From Anaerolineae bacterium (GTDB lineage Bacteria; Chloroflexota; Anaerolineae; Anaerolineales; Villigracilaceae): 48,941 bases of DNA. Of this stretch, positions 15,991-24,400 are shown one piece after another; within the stretch, counting starts at the first letter, position 1, and each line of letters begins with the position of its first letter. The translations under genes were made by a program, and so were the position numbers. The notes under the pieces are model-generated. The model saw nothing but the letters and a program-made list of their open reading frames with translations, ran no database searches and was not told the DNA's origin. The stretch lies in the NCBI GenBank assembly GCA_017303655.1, contig JAFLCE010000022.1, forward strand, positions 1 to 48,941. The letters run 5' to 3'.

Positions 15991-16410
15991 TTAGTTTCGT
16001 GACAGGCGGATGACAGCGAGAATAAAGATCACTGTCATTGCCACCTGCGATGTAATACAAAACGGACAATACGCTTTGAGCAAGGCAACTTCAACATACA
16101 CTAACCACAACGTGAAGATGAAACCCGTCAACGACATACCGAAGATGAAGAGTGTAGCGTTCTTTTTAAAGAAGAGGTTGCGGTTTTCAAAGAAATGCAC
16201 GAACAAGATGGCAGTATACCCAACCACTCCAAAGACCGCCACCGGAATTCCATTCATCTCGGAAAAGCGGCTTGCGTTCACGGTCGAGCAGTCACCAGAG
16301 CCCAAGCACATGCCGTCGTTGTTGCTGTATTTATAGATCGTCATGTATATTGAAACCAATAATCCGACGACCACGAGCGCCACGGAAGCGCGGTACAACC
16401 ATTTATCCAT
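15991..16410 (-). CDS. Vitamin K epoxide reductase (VKOR) family protein
   Basis: The 139-aa protein has four membrane helices, the loop cysteines C35 and C41 and the active CPFC pair C115/C118. Bacterial VKOR oxidises DsbA-like partners and passes electrons to quinone, thus driving disulfide formation outside the membrane. No DsbA domain is fused here. Its start lies 6 nt downstream of the moeA stop, so it is probably cotranscribed with moeA and the small Cys-rich gene. Confidence 0.93.
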   Translation of the reverse strand: MDKWLYRASVALVVVGLLVSIYMTIYKYSNNDGMCLGSGDCSTVNASRFSEMNGIPVAVFGVVGYTAILFVHFFENRNLFFKKNATLFIFGMSLTGFIFTLWLVYVEVALLKAYCPFCITSQVAMTVIFILAVIRLSRN

Positions 16411-16416
16411 CAGTCC

Positions 16417-17631
16417 TCACAATAGGATGGCTTCTAGTTCTGAGCCAGCAGGCACGCATTTTACACCAGCGGGGATGATTAGTAAAGCATCCGCCTGTAC
16501 CAGAGAGAGCAAATTACCCGAGCCCTGATGCCCGGTCAGCACTGCCCAACGCTCGCCATTTTGGTTCTGGAGCACAGCCCGCAGATAGCTTTCCCGCCCG
16601 TCTGATTCGATCTCTTCCACGCATCGCACGCGGACCGTCTGCCTGCCTCCATCCATTGAGCCGCTCAACCGCTCAAGCACGGGGCGCACAAAAATCTGAA
16701 ACCCTACAAAGGCAGATACCGGATTCCCCGGCAACCCAATGAAAGGTGTACCGCGATACGCTCCGAATGCCAACGGTTTGCCCGGACGCATGTTAACCCG
16801 CCAAAAATCCATATTGCCATTGGCTTCGATCAATTCTTTAATAAAGTCAAAAGCGCCCACGCTCACCCCGGCAGAAGAGAGGATCAAGTCAGCTTGTGCC
16901 TGTGCGGCTTGATCTAACAGAGCAGTGATCGATTCTCGGTCATCTTTCGCCACCCCTAAATGGATTACCTCTGCACCTGCTTCCACAATGGCAGCCGCCA
17001 GCGAATACGAATTCGTATCGCGGATCTTACCCGGTTCAAGCGGTGCATCTACTGGGAGTAATTCATCACCTGAAGAAAAGAGTGCCACGCACGGCTTGCG
17101 ATATACATGCACCTGCGCAATGCCAAGCGCCGCCAACAAGCCCAGGTCTTGCGGTTTGAGCCTGCGACCTGTTTTCAGGATCAAGTCACCCATTTGCATG
17201 TCGGTGCCACGCAAACGGACGTTTTCGCCGGATGTCATTTGTTTGGTAAGGGTGATCGTCTTTGGTGCTGGGGTACCGCTGTGACGATTTTGAAAGTCTG
17301 TATCCTCCACTGGGATGACACAATCTGCGCCGCTGGGTAATGGAGCGCCGGTCATAATCCGCGCGGCTTCACCGGGTTGCAGGGAAACTGTCGGCGCAGA
17401 ACCGGCTGGGATATCTGCAATAACTTTCAGGGTTAAGGAAGAAGCGGATGTATCCGCCGAGCGCAAGGCAAAGCCATCCATGGCAGAATTATCAAATGGC
17501 GGGTAATCTCCATCCGCTTTCACATCCACAGCCAATATGCGGCGCAGTGAATCGGCAAGCGGAATTTGCTCAGGAGTTTTTATTTGAAAGTGAGAAAGGA
17601 TGCGCTCGCGCGCTTCAGTGACGGATAACAT
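16417..17631 (-). CDS. moeA: Molybdopterin molybdenumtransferase
   Basis: MoeA inserts molybdate into adenylated molybdopterin. The 404-aa protein has the N-terminal MoeA core (DGDYPPFDNSAMDGFA at about 37-52), the RIMTGAPLP and VIPVED segments of domain 2, the MoCF-binding fold with SSAGVSVGAFDF and GKPLAFG, GLPGNPVSA near residue 304, and a C-terminal beta domain. All family landmarks are present. A TATAAT box is 14 nt upstream of the start. No other cofactor genes are in the window. Confidence 0.96.
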   Translation of the reverse strand: MLSVTEARERILSHFQIKTPEQIPLADSLRRILAVDVKADGDYPPFDNSAMDGFALRSADTSASSLTLKVIADIPAGSAPTVSLQPGEAARIMTGAPLPSGADCVIPVEDTDFQNRHSGTPAPKTITLTKQMTSGENVRLRGTDMQMGDLILKTGRRLKPQDLGLLAALGIAQVHVYRKPCVALFSSGDELLPVDAPLEPGKIRDTNSYSLAAAIVEAGAEVIHLGVAKDDRESITALLDQAAQAQADLILSSAGVSVGAFDFIKELIEANGNMDFWRVNMRPGKPLAFGAYRGTPFIGLPGNPVSAFVGFQIFVRPVLERLSGSMDGGRQTVRVRCVEEIESDGRESYLRAVLQNQNGERWAVLTGHQGSGNLLSLVQADALLIIPAGVKCVPAGSELEAILL

Positions 17632-17692
17632 ATCGAAGCGCCGCGATTATACCCCCATAATCTTTTTCATCCATAAAGGTTGTATTAAAGTC

Positions 17693-19915
17693 TTATCCCG
17701 GTCTTGTGCGGATGGCTTCCATGACGTTGGGTAGATTCTCGATGCGCGTCAGGATGCGGCTAAGCTGGGTCAGGTCTTTGACTTCAATGATAAGACGCAA
17801 GTCGGCAATGCTGCGATTAACGTTAACCGAAACATTATTGATGTTGATGTTTTCATCTGAGAGCAAAATCGAGATGTCGCTCATCAATCCCTGACGGTCG
17901 TAGGCTTTGATCTTAACCGGAACCGGGAAGGTCTGCTCGACATGCCCCCAACCCACTTTGAGTAAACGTTCGCGATCTGGGGTTTGCAAAATGTTGGGGC
18001 AATCTTGTCGGTGAATGGTAGCGCCACGCCCACGCGTGATGTAACCGATGATCTGGTCACCGGGTGCGGGGTTGCAGCATTTCGCCATCGAAGCGAGCAT
18101 ACCTTTGAGTCCCACCACTTCCACGGCATCGGTGGATTTGGAAGAAGATGCTGGAGCATTTGCTTCCAGAATATCTTTTTGTTCTTCTTCATCAGAAAAC
18201 TTTTTGATAATGAGGCTGGTCGAAAGCTCTCCGGTGCCTAGGTGAATGAACATGGCATCTGGAGTTTTATAGCCAAGTTCGCGCGCCAACTTTTCGAAAT
18301 TGACTTCGGTGATCCCAAGGCGACCCAACTCACGCTCAAGCGTATCACGTCCGGTGGCGAGGTTTTGCTCGTCTTCCAGGATCTTAAACCACACCCGGAT
18401 CTTCGAACGGGCACGCTGGGTTTTTACCAATGCCAGATTGTTATTCAACCAATCGCGGCTCGGACCGCCACGTTTAGCGGTTAACACTTCCACCTGGTCG
18501 CCTGTTTTTAACTCATGATCGAGGGGCACGAGTTTTCCATTCACACGCGCGCCGCGGCAACGATGCCCAATATCGGTATGGACATGATATGCAAAGTCGA
18601 TCGGCGTGGAACCGGCGGGTAGGTCAATGATGTCACCGCGCGGGGTAAAGACATAGACGCGGTCACGAAACACATCGCTCTGCATCGACTCGACGAATTC
18701 GGTCGCATCGTTCACATCCGAGCGCCATTCCATCATCTTGCGCAAGTCTTTAATGCGTTGCTCAAATTGTTTATCGTGCTTGCCACCCTCTTTGTAACGC
18801 CAATGTGCCGCAATACCATACTCCGCACTCATGTGCATTTCCTGGGTGCGGATCTGGATCTCAAGCGGGCGGCGGTCATCAAACATCACAGCCGTATGCA
18901 AGGACTGGTAATGATTATCTTTTGGCACAGCAATGTAATCGTCGAACTCGCCAGGGATCGGGCGCCAGGTCGTGTGGATGACCCCCAGGGCAGAATAACA
19001 AGCGGGCACATCCGGCACGATCAAACGCACGGCGCGCACATCGTACAGCATGCCAAAGGATTTATCCTTGTTCTGCATCTTCTTAAAGATCGAGTAGATG
19101 TGCTTGGGTCTGCCGCTTACCTCAGCCTTGATATTATTTTTCTCCAACAGCCGAACGAGATTTTCCTTGATCTCTTCCAACTGTCGTTCGCGGTCGGGTC
19201 GTCGCTCCGCGAGGGATTCGGCGATCTCTTTATATTTCTCCGGCTGCACATAACGAAAACTAAGGTCTTCCAATTCCCACTTCAACTGCCAGATACCCAA
19301 CCGGTTCGCCAGCGGGGCAAAAATATCAAGCGTCTCTTGCGCAATGCGGCGGCGTTTATGCTCAGGCATATGACCCAGCGTCCGCATGTTATGCAAACGG
19401 TCTGCCAATTTGATGAGCACCACGCGCACATCTTCACCCATTGCAAGAAATGTCTTTCGCAGGGTTTCAGAGATCATATCCTCTTTACGCCCCAACAAGG
19501 CAGGCAAGATAATCTCATCTTCGGCTTCGTTATCAGTGTTTTCAGCATGTTGATCACCACGCGAAACGCGCGGCAGTTGCGTCAACTTGGTAACCCCATC
19601 CACTAATATTTTAACAGCATCGCCAAAGTCTCTACGAATATCAGATAGAGTGATACTGGTATCTTCGACCGTATCATGCAATAGTCCAGCAACGATCACT
19701 TCAGCCGGAACTTTTAGCTCGGCAAGAATCCCCGCCACGGCCAGGCAGTGATTGATATACGGCTCACCCGAATGACGTTTTTGCTCGCGATGCGCCTCTT
19801 CTGCGATCACATAGGCTCGCATAACCAATTCGCGATCGGCAAGGGAGTACGTTTCTGGGAGTTGTTCGATCAATCGTTCGATGGGGATTTCGGCAACAGC
19901 AGATTTCACATCCAT
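17693..19915 (-). CDS. rel: Bifunctional (p)ppGpp synthetase/hydrolase, Rel/SpoT family
   Basis: The full long-form order is present in about 740 aa: HD hydrolase (with HCLAVAG, LLHDTVEDT and LADRLHNMRT, all metal residues kept), synthetase (YDVRAVRLIV, PKDNHYQSLHT), TGS (VYVFTPRGDIIDLPAGSTPIDFAYHVH), a helical/zinc-finger part with CC in AKCCNPAPGD, and a C-terminal ACT domain. It controls the stringent response. In the synthetase, the motif reads EFDD (bases 18938-18949), the form usually seen in synthetase-only RelA, not RxKD. I chose ATG 19915; a GTG at 19990 would add 25 basic residues. Confidence 0.95.
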   Translation of the reverse strand: MDVKSAVAEIPIERLIEQLPETYSLADRELVMRAYVIAEEAHREQKRHSGEPYINHCLAVAGILAELKVPAEVIVAGLLHDTVEDTSITLSDIRRDFGDAVKILVDGVTKLTQLPRVSRGDQHAENTDNEAEDEIILPALLGRKEDMISETLRKTFLAMGEDVRVVLIKLADRLHNMRTLGHMPEHKRRRIAQETLDIFAPLANRLGIWQLKWELEDLSFRYVQPEKYKEIAESLAERRPDRERQLEEIKENLVRLLEKNNIKAEVSGRPKHIYSIFKKMQNKDKSFGMLYDVRAVRLIVPDVPACYSALGVIHTTWRPIPGEFDDYIAVPKDNHYQSLHTAVMFDDRRPLEIQIRTQEMHMSAEYGIAAHWRYKEGGKHDKQFEQRIKDLRKMMEWRSDVNDATEFVESMQSDVFRDRVYVFTPRGDIIDLPAGSTPIDFAYHVHTDIGHRCRGARVNGKLVPLDHELKTGDQVEVLTAKRGGPSRDWLNNNLALVKTQRARSKIRVWFKILEDEQNLATGRDTLERELGRLGITEVNFEKLARELGYKTPDAMFIHLGTGELSTSLIIKKFSDEEEQKDILEANAPASSSKSTDAVEVVGLKGMLASMAKCCNPAPGDQIIGYITRGRGATIHRQDCPNILQTPDRERLLKVGWGHVEQTFPVPVKIKAYDRQGLMSDISILLSDENININNVSVNVNRSIADLRLIIEVKDLTQLSRILTRIENLPNVMEAIRTRPG

Positions 19916-19995
19916 AATTTTACTACGCAAGCGCCTCCGCTTCCGGCTGGACCTGGAACCTGATGAGGCGTTCTGCTTCCTTCTCCCCACTCAAA

Positions 19996-20028
19996 CCCAC
20001 GACCAGAGTGTTCTGCCCTGGTCGTGGG
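19996..20028 (-). terminator. Hairpin after the cNMP-binding gene
   Basis: An 11-bp perfect stem (CCCACGACCAG, arms 19996-20006 and 20018-20028) lies 8 nt after the stop at 20037. The T-tract is weak. Confidence 0.6.
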
Positions 20029-20036
20029 GATTAATT

Positions 20037-20489
20037 TCATATGGTCTTCAACAAAGCCTGATGACTGTTCCGCAAGCGGTCGGCAATCAGCATGGCGATG
20101 CGCTTCATCACCGTAAAACCATGTTCAGGATGCTGCTCCAACAAGTTCATAAACGACTCTGCAGGCAAGATCAGTAACCGCGAGTCTTCATCACACTCGG
20201 CACTGGAGGTATAGTGATGCGGAGCCACCACACCCGACCAGCCAAAACTTTGATACGGCATCGAAACGAAAGAGACCGTCACACTCTCAGGGCGCGACGT
20301 CAACTTGACACGCAAGGCAACACTGCCATTTAATAAGAAATGCAGTTTATCTGCCTTTTCTCCTTCGCGAAAAACAAAATCACCTTTTTTGACCGATACT
20401 TCAACCCCCATCAGAGCGATCTCCTTAAGCAAAGACTCTGGCAGACCATCGAACAAATTGAATTGCGAGAGAACTTCTGGTTGGATCAT
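20037..20489 (-). CDS. Cyclic nucleotide-binding domain protein without HTH
   Basis: ATG 20489 has AGGAG 7 nt upstream, so the longer frame is not used. The 150-aa protein is a single Crp-type cNMP-binding beta barrel: LFDGLPESLLKEIA at the start, GDFVFREGEKADKLHFLLNGSVAL, and a C-terminal helix. The phosphate-binding cassette is poorly kept (SMPYQSFGWSG in place of GExxGExxxxxxxxRxAT), so cNMP binding is doubtful. No DNA-binding domain follows. It could be a sensor by protein contact. Confidence 0.85.
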   Translation of the reverse strand: MIQPEVLSQFNLFDGLPESLLKEIALMGVEVSVKKGDFVFREGEKADKLHFLLNGSVALRVKLTSRPESVTVSFVSMPYQSFGWSGVVAPHHYTSSAECDEDSRLLILPAESFMNLLEQHPEHGFTVMKRIAMLIADRLRNSHQALLKTI

Positions 20490-20583
20490 GAGCGTCTCCT
20501 GGTTCGGTTGTGGATTCAGGCTCGGGCAGAAAAAGCCACAGCTACCGTCGAATTGTTTATAATTGTACAAGGTTTGATGTCAT

Positions 20584-21063
20584 ATGAGTATCACGAATAA
20601 TGTCACGAGATTTTTAGATGCGCGCCGCGTACCCTACACGGCACATGAATTGCCCGCCGAGAAACTCGGTGCTTTGAACACGGCTCACCTCTTGAACGTG
20701 CCGGAAGAGCAGGTCTTCAAGACCATCGTCACAAAACGCGAAAAAGGTAAACCAGTCTTGGTTATGATTCCCGGCACTCGCGTCGTGGACTTGAAATTGC
20801 TGGCAAGCTTTTTGGGCGAAAAGAAAATGCACCTGCCCACTGAACGTGAAGCCGAACAGATGACCGGCTTGCAAGCAGGAGGCATTTCACCGTTAGCGCT
20901 CATCCAAAAGGGATTTCAAGTGGTGCTCGATTCATCCTCCAATGATTTTGAAGAGATCCACATCTCAGGCGGTCAGCGCGGGCTAAGCATTCAGTTAAGA
21001 ACGGCAGATTTAATTACACTTGTTAATGCAAAAGTTGGCAATGTCAGCAAAGCAGCCGCTTGA
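20584..21063 (+). CDS. ybaK: YbaK/EbsC-type aminoacyl-tRNA deacylase
   Basis: YbaK hydrolyses Cys-tRNA(Pro) made in error by ProRS. The 159-aa protein starts MSITNNVTRFLDARRVPYTAHELP and carries the VFKTIVTK segment with its catalytic Lys, the GxRVVDLKLLASFLGEKK loop and GGISPLAL. This length and order match stand-alone YbaK. A TATAAT about 20 nt upstream and an AAGG site precede ATG 20584. It is divergently arranged from the cNMP protein gene. Confidence 0.92.
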   Translation: MSITNNVTRFLDARRVPYTAHELPAEKLGALNTAHLLNVPEEQVFKTIVTKREKGKPVLVMIPGTRVVDLKLLASFLGEKKMHLPTEREAEQMTGLQAGGISPLALIQKGFQVVLDSSSNDFEEIHISGGQRGLSIQLRTADLITLVNAKVGNVSKAAA

Positions 21064-21077
21064 TCGATAATGGCAAA

Positions 21078-21120
21078 AACGCGAACTCGCTCCATGGGAC
21101 CCATGGAGCGAGTTCGCGTT
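21078..21120. terminator. Long bidirectional hairpin between convergent genes
   Basis: Two 21-bp arms (21078-21098 and 21100-21120) are exact reverse complements around one A. It lies between the ybaK and YggU ends, where a bidirectional terminator is expected. The stem is longer and its spacer smaller than usual for a terminator. Confidence 0.7.
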
Positions 21121-21161
21121 AAGAGAATAGATTAAGCTTTATTCAAAGACAGCAAATGGAA

Positions 21162-21470
21162 TTATTCCATGTGCGCCACAATGCGTTGATGCGCCGTCTC
21201 CACATCCATATCCAGGATCGAGACAAGCTTATCTCTGCCGTTCATGCCCGCCACGATCTCTACGCGAGTCTTCGGCACCCCAAGCACTTCAGCAAGGAAA
21301 GCGACAAGTTCCGAATTCATTGCTTCATCTGCAGGGTCAGATGTGATCTGCACTTTGACCGTGCCATCGTTCAGCACACCTGCGATCTGATTGCGGCTGG
21401 CACGCGGCGTGATGCGCAACGCCAGCGCCGAACCTTTTTTACCGTCATGAAGGACATAATTTCTAGTCAT
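21162..21470 (-). CDS. DUF167 (YggU) family protein
   Basis: The 102-aa protein has the family pattern LALRITPRASRNQIAG near residues 15-30, VKVQITSDPADEAMNSELVAFLAEVLGVPKTRVEIVAG in the middle. Function is unknown in the family. It follows YggT by 11 nt in the conserved yggS-yggT-yggU type cluster, here extended upstream by pgeF. Confidence 0.92.
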   Translation of the reverse strand: MTRNYVLHDGKKGSALALRITPRASRNQIAGVLNDGTVKVQITSDPADEAMNSELVAFLAEVLGVPKTRVEIVAGMNGRDKLVSILDMDVETAHQRIVAHME

Positions 21471-21481
21471 AGTTCACCTCT

Positions 21482-21733
21482 TTATAGAGATCGAAGAAAA
21501 ATGGTTACGAATTCAATTGCCAGGATCAGGATCAAAGGGCTAAAATCCAGCCCGCCAGCACTTGGCATTAAGTTTCGGATCGGATTCAAGAACGGGTCTA
21601 CCACGCGGCTCAACGCTTCGCGAACCGGGTGCGTGGGCGGTAGAAAAAAAGAAAGTAAAGAAGACGCGATCACAACCCATACAAAAAAATCCAACATCAA
21701 GATAAACAACCCAATAATTTGCTGACTTCCCAT
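21482..21733 (-). CDS. YggT family membrane protein
   Basis: The 83-aa protein has two membrane helices at about residues 7-28 and 62-82 with the family loop PTHPVREALSRVVDPFLNPIRNLMP between them. YggT proteins are linked to cell division and osmotic or K+ stress by context. It is between the YggS and YggU genes with short gaps (14 and 11 nt). Confidence 0.92.
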   Translation of the reverse strand: MGSQQIIGLFILMLDFFVWVVIASSLLSFFLPPTHPVREALSRVVDPFLNPIRNLMPSAGGLDFSPLILILAIEFVTIFLRSL

Positions 21734-21747
21734 ACAACCACTCCCGA

Positions 21748-22476
21748 TTAAGAATAATTTCTCGAACCAACGATCGCCGTTCCAACTCGTACAAAGGTCG
21801 CGCCTTCTTCCACGGCAACTTCATAATCAGAGCTGGTTCCCATCGAAAGCTCTGAAAAATCTGCCTGTGGAAATTGCCGGGCAAAAAAATCGCGCAAGCG
21901 ATGTGATTTTTGAAAATACCGGCGGGAGAATTCAGCCGTCTCACCCAGCGGCGGCATACTCATCAAGCCACGCACCCGCAGGTTAGGCAAGGCAAGGATC
22001 TCAGCAATCTCAACCAGCAGTTCAGCCCACCGACTTTCATCTGAAGTCTGCCAGCCACCTTTGCTTTCCTCGCCGCCAACGTTGAATTCCAATAAGACCG
22101 GTACAACCTTGCCAGCTTCAGCACAGAAACGATCGAGCCGTTTGGCAAGTTTCAGGCTGTCAACAGAATGGATCCAGTTAAAGTTCGCGGCGACCAACTG
22201 AGCTTTACGGCTCTGGATATGACCGATCATGTGCCATTCTACCGCAGAAGCATTTTGCAAAGATTGAATTTTCGTGACACCTTCTTCGGCATAGTTTTCG
22301 CCTAAAATGACCGCTCCCGCCTCGATTGCCGCCTGAACGACATCTACCGGTTGAGACTTGGTGACCACGACCAGCTTGACCGCCTCAGGACTCCGCCCGG
22401 ACTTGGTCGCTGCCGAAGAGATCTGGTCTAACACGGATAGATAGCGCTCTCGAATAGATCTGACCAATTCACTCAT
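21748..22476 (-). CDS. yggS: YggS/PLPBP-type pyridoxal phosphate homeostasis protein
   Basis: The 242-aa protein is an alanine racemase-like barrel without racemase domain. VKLVVVTKSQPVDVV holds the PLP Lys near residue 39. GENYAEE, WHMIGHIQSRKA, VNVGGEESKGG-like (NVGGEESKGG) and LSMGTSSDYEVAVEEGATFVRVGTAIVG follow in family order. It keeps cellular PLP balance. TAAAAT is 6 nt before ATG 22476, so the transcript is probably leaderless. Confidence 0.95.
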   Translation of the reverse strand: MSELVRSIRERYLSVLDQISSAATKSGRSPEAVKLVVVTKSQPVDVVQAAIEAGAVILGENYAEEGVTKIQSLQNASAVEWHMIGHIQSRKAQLVAANFNWIHSVDSLKLAKRLDRFCAEAGKVVPVLLEFNVGGEESKGGWQTSDESRWAELLVEIAEILALPNLRVRGLMSMPPLGETAEFSRRYFQKSHRLRDFFARQFPQADFSELSMGTSSDYEVAVEEGATFVRVGTAIVGSRNYS

Positions 22477-22482
22477 GACTTA

Positions 22483-22488
22483 ATTTTA
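22483..22488 (-). promoter_or_regulatory. -10 box of yggS
   Basis: TAAAAT on the minus strand is 6 nt upstream of the ATG at 22476. Confidence 0.5.
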
Positions 22489-22519
22489 CTCCGCCATCGC
22501 CCCTACTATCAATGGGTGT

Positions 22520-23299
22520 TTATACCAATGCGACCAATGCGCCAAAACGCCCCGTCTTCCCTTTTTCGGCGCGATGCGAATACCAATCACCTACATTAGA
22601 GGCGGTACATAGCCCTGAAATCTGGATCTGCTCCACGCCCATCGATTGAAGCTGTAAAGCATTCGCCATCCACAGATCAAGGTAAATGCGTCCGTCTCGG
22701 GTTTGCAAGACCTTGTCTGAGTCGGCACCATACTTCTGCCGAAATTGACTCGCCACATCCTCCCCCACTTCGTATTGCTCCACACTAATGGAAGGACCGA
22801 TCCCGGCAACGACATCGCTTGGGTTCGAGCCGTAACGAGTCTGCATGGCGCGAATGGAAACTTCTGCCACACCTTTTACGGTTCCCATCCAACCGGCGTG
22901 AGCAATACCAACGACCTGCTTTTTAGGGTCATGAAAAAACAATGGCACGCAATCGGCAAAGCGCATAAAGAGTGAAACTTCAGGGTTGTCGGTAAAAAGG
23001 ATGTCTGCTTTTTGAGGCGGTTCGTCGAGCGGGCGGGGAGTTTCAGCGTAGATAACGTCTATGCCGTGGACCAGCCACACGTCGTGGAGAGAGGCGGGGT
23101 TGCGTCCAAGTACGCGAAAGGCGTGGATGCGATTCTCCGCCACGCGTGCGGGATCATCCCCAACCGATATGCTTAAATTAAGCGACGACCACGGCTCTGG
23201 GCTGATGCCGCCCTGACGTGTGAAAACGGCGTTGAGGAAGTTTTTCGAGAAGATGTCGAACTGATAAAAGCGCAGTCCGTCTGATTCGTGAAAGGGCAT
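22520..23299 (-). CDS. pgeF: PgeF/YfiH multicopper-type purine nucleoside phosphorylase (laccase domain)
   Basis: The 259-aa protein has NAVFTRQGGISPEPWSSLNLS, DVWLVHGIDV, ADCVPLFFHDPKKQVVGIAHAGWMGTVKGV and GPSISVEQYEVGEDV, and ends with YSHRAEKGKTGRFGALVAL. His and Cys of the zinc site (VHG, ADC, AHAGW) are intact. Family members act on purine nucleosides or edit peptidoglycan precursors. It overlaps the upstream Grx-DUF2085 gene by one base. Confidence 0.93.
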   Translation of the reverse strand: MPFHESDGLRFYQFDIFSKNFLNAVFTRQGGISPEPWSSLNLSISVGDDPARVAENRIHAFRVLGRNPASLHDVWLVHGIDVIYAETPRPLDEPPQKADILFTDNPEVSLFMRFADCVPLFFHDPKKQVVGIAHAGWMGTVKGVAEVSIRAMQTRYGSNPSDVVAGIGPSISVEQYEVGEDVASQFRQKYGADSDKVLQTRDGRIYLDLWMANALQLQSMGVEQIQISGLCTASNVGDWYSHRAEKGKTGRFGALVALV

Positions 23300-24309
23300 T
23301 ATTCAGACGCCTGAATGACAGCATTCTTTTTCAAGTAATACTGACGGGTTTCGCTCATGGATTCTTCGATATTGGGGTAGGCAAACCAAGCGGTTGCCAG
23401 ACCAAACAGTGCGCCCGTGAGCACACGCAGGAATGGGGTGCTTTCACGATAGGGCACGAGTGCGGAGAGCCATTCCCAATTAAATTGGCTGAACAATTGC
23501 GAGAAACCATCGAGACCGATAGGAGCGATGCCAAGCAATAACCATGCGATCCAATGCAGGGATTTGAAGCGCCGTCCTGTGAGACCGAAGACAATACCGA
23601 AGAACAAAATTGCCAGATAGATGGCAATGTCACGTTCGCAAAGCGCAACTTTATACCCGACCGTATCATCGCCGATGTAGTTACGGGCATCAAAACGAGT
23701 CATGCTATAAGGATCATCCACGCCGACGATACCGGTTACTTCTTCAAAGGTTTTGTATCCGGCGACGTTCGCTTCAGCAAGCGGATAAAACGGTTGTTCG
23801 CCAAACACAAAGAAAGAACGGAAAGCAAATTGGTGGCAAAGCGGTTTGTATACCCGATACAACGCCTGGGCGGGAGCCTCTGCGCCGAGCTTCATCAAGG
23901 TGGGTGCAAGGAAGGGCAAGCCTACATAAAGAAGCATGAACAGGTTGAGAAGCAATAAGTATCGTTTTGAAATCCAATAGGAAATGCGGTCGCCGGTGCT
24001 CAAGGTTTTTCCTTTTTCAGTTTTGTATTTGTAGATGGGGTCATCTAATTTTTCAAGTTGAGATTTGCGGTCTGAGGCTGCACCCAGGGTCATTTGTAAT
24101 TTTTGGGCAGAAATAGGTGCGCTGATTGTGTAGGGTCCAATTTCAAGGACGGGGACGAGGTTGGTATATTTTGCGCGCAGGGCGGCATCGGCTTCTACAT
24201 CGATCTCAGCCAAGCGGTGCGGATATTTTGTTTGAAGTGCTGCCAAATTTGCTTTGACCTCTTCACATGGCGGGCAATCTTTTTTGGTGAACAATGTGAC
24301 ATTGAGCAT
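23299..24309 (-). CDS. Glutaredoxin-like domain fused to DUF2085 membrane protein
   Basis: With ATG 24309 (AAGGG upstream) the product has 336 aa. Residues about 1-75 form a thioredoxin-fold domain: LFTKKDCPPCEEVKANL with CPPC, then VPVLEIG for the cis-Pro. The rest has about five to six membrane helices with a DUF2085-like core (LCHQFAFRSFFVFG and LCERDIAIYLAILFFGIVFGL), where paired Cys sit on the outer side. A thioredoxin-fold head on DUF2085 suggests redox control of the membrane part. It follows the CcdA gene by 91 nt. Confidence 0.8.
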   Translation of the reverse strand: MLNVTLFTKKDCPPCEEVKANLAALQTKYPHRLAEIDVEADAALRAKYTNLVPVLEIGPYTISAPISAQKLQMTLGAASDRKSQLEKLDDPIYKYKTEKGKTLSTGDRISYWISKRYLLLLNLFMLLYVGLPFLAPTLMKLGAEAPAQALYRVYKPLCHQFAFRSFFVFGEQPFYPLAEANVAGYKTFEEVTGIVGVDDPYSMTRFDARNYIGDDTVGYKVALCERDIAIYLAILFFGIVFGLTGRRFKSLHWIAWLLLGIAPIGLDGFSQLFSQFNWEWLSALVPYRESTPFLRVLTGALFGLATAWFAYPNIEESMSETRQYYLKKNAVIQASE

Positions 24310-24400
24310 TTGCAAATATCCCTTTAGGTTGAAAAAATACATCCCGCAGGCAGGGGCTAACCCGATGAATCTGCGGGATGGGTGAAGCTAGTGTATATGG

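Noticed and set aside
18758-19606. 282-aa plus-strand frame opposite rel
   Set aside because: The opposite strand carries a complete Rel protein with all motifs.
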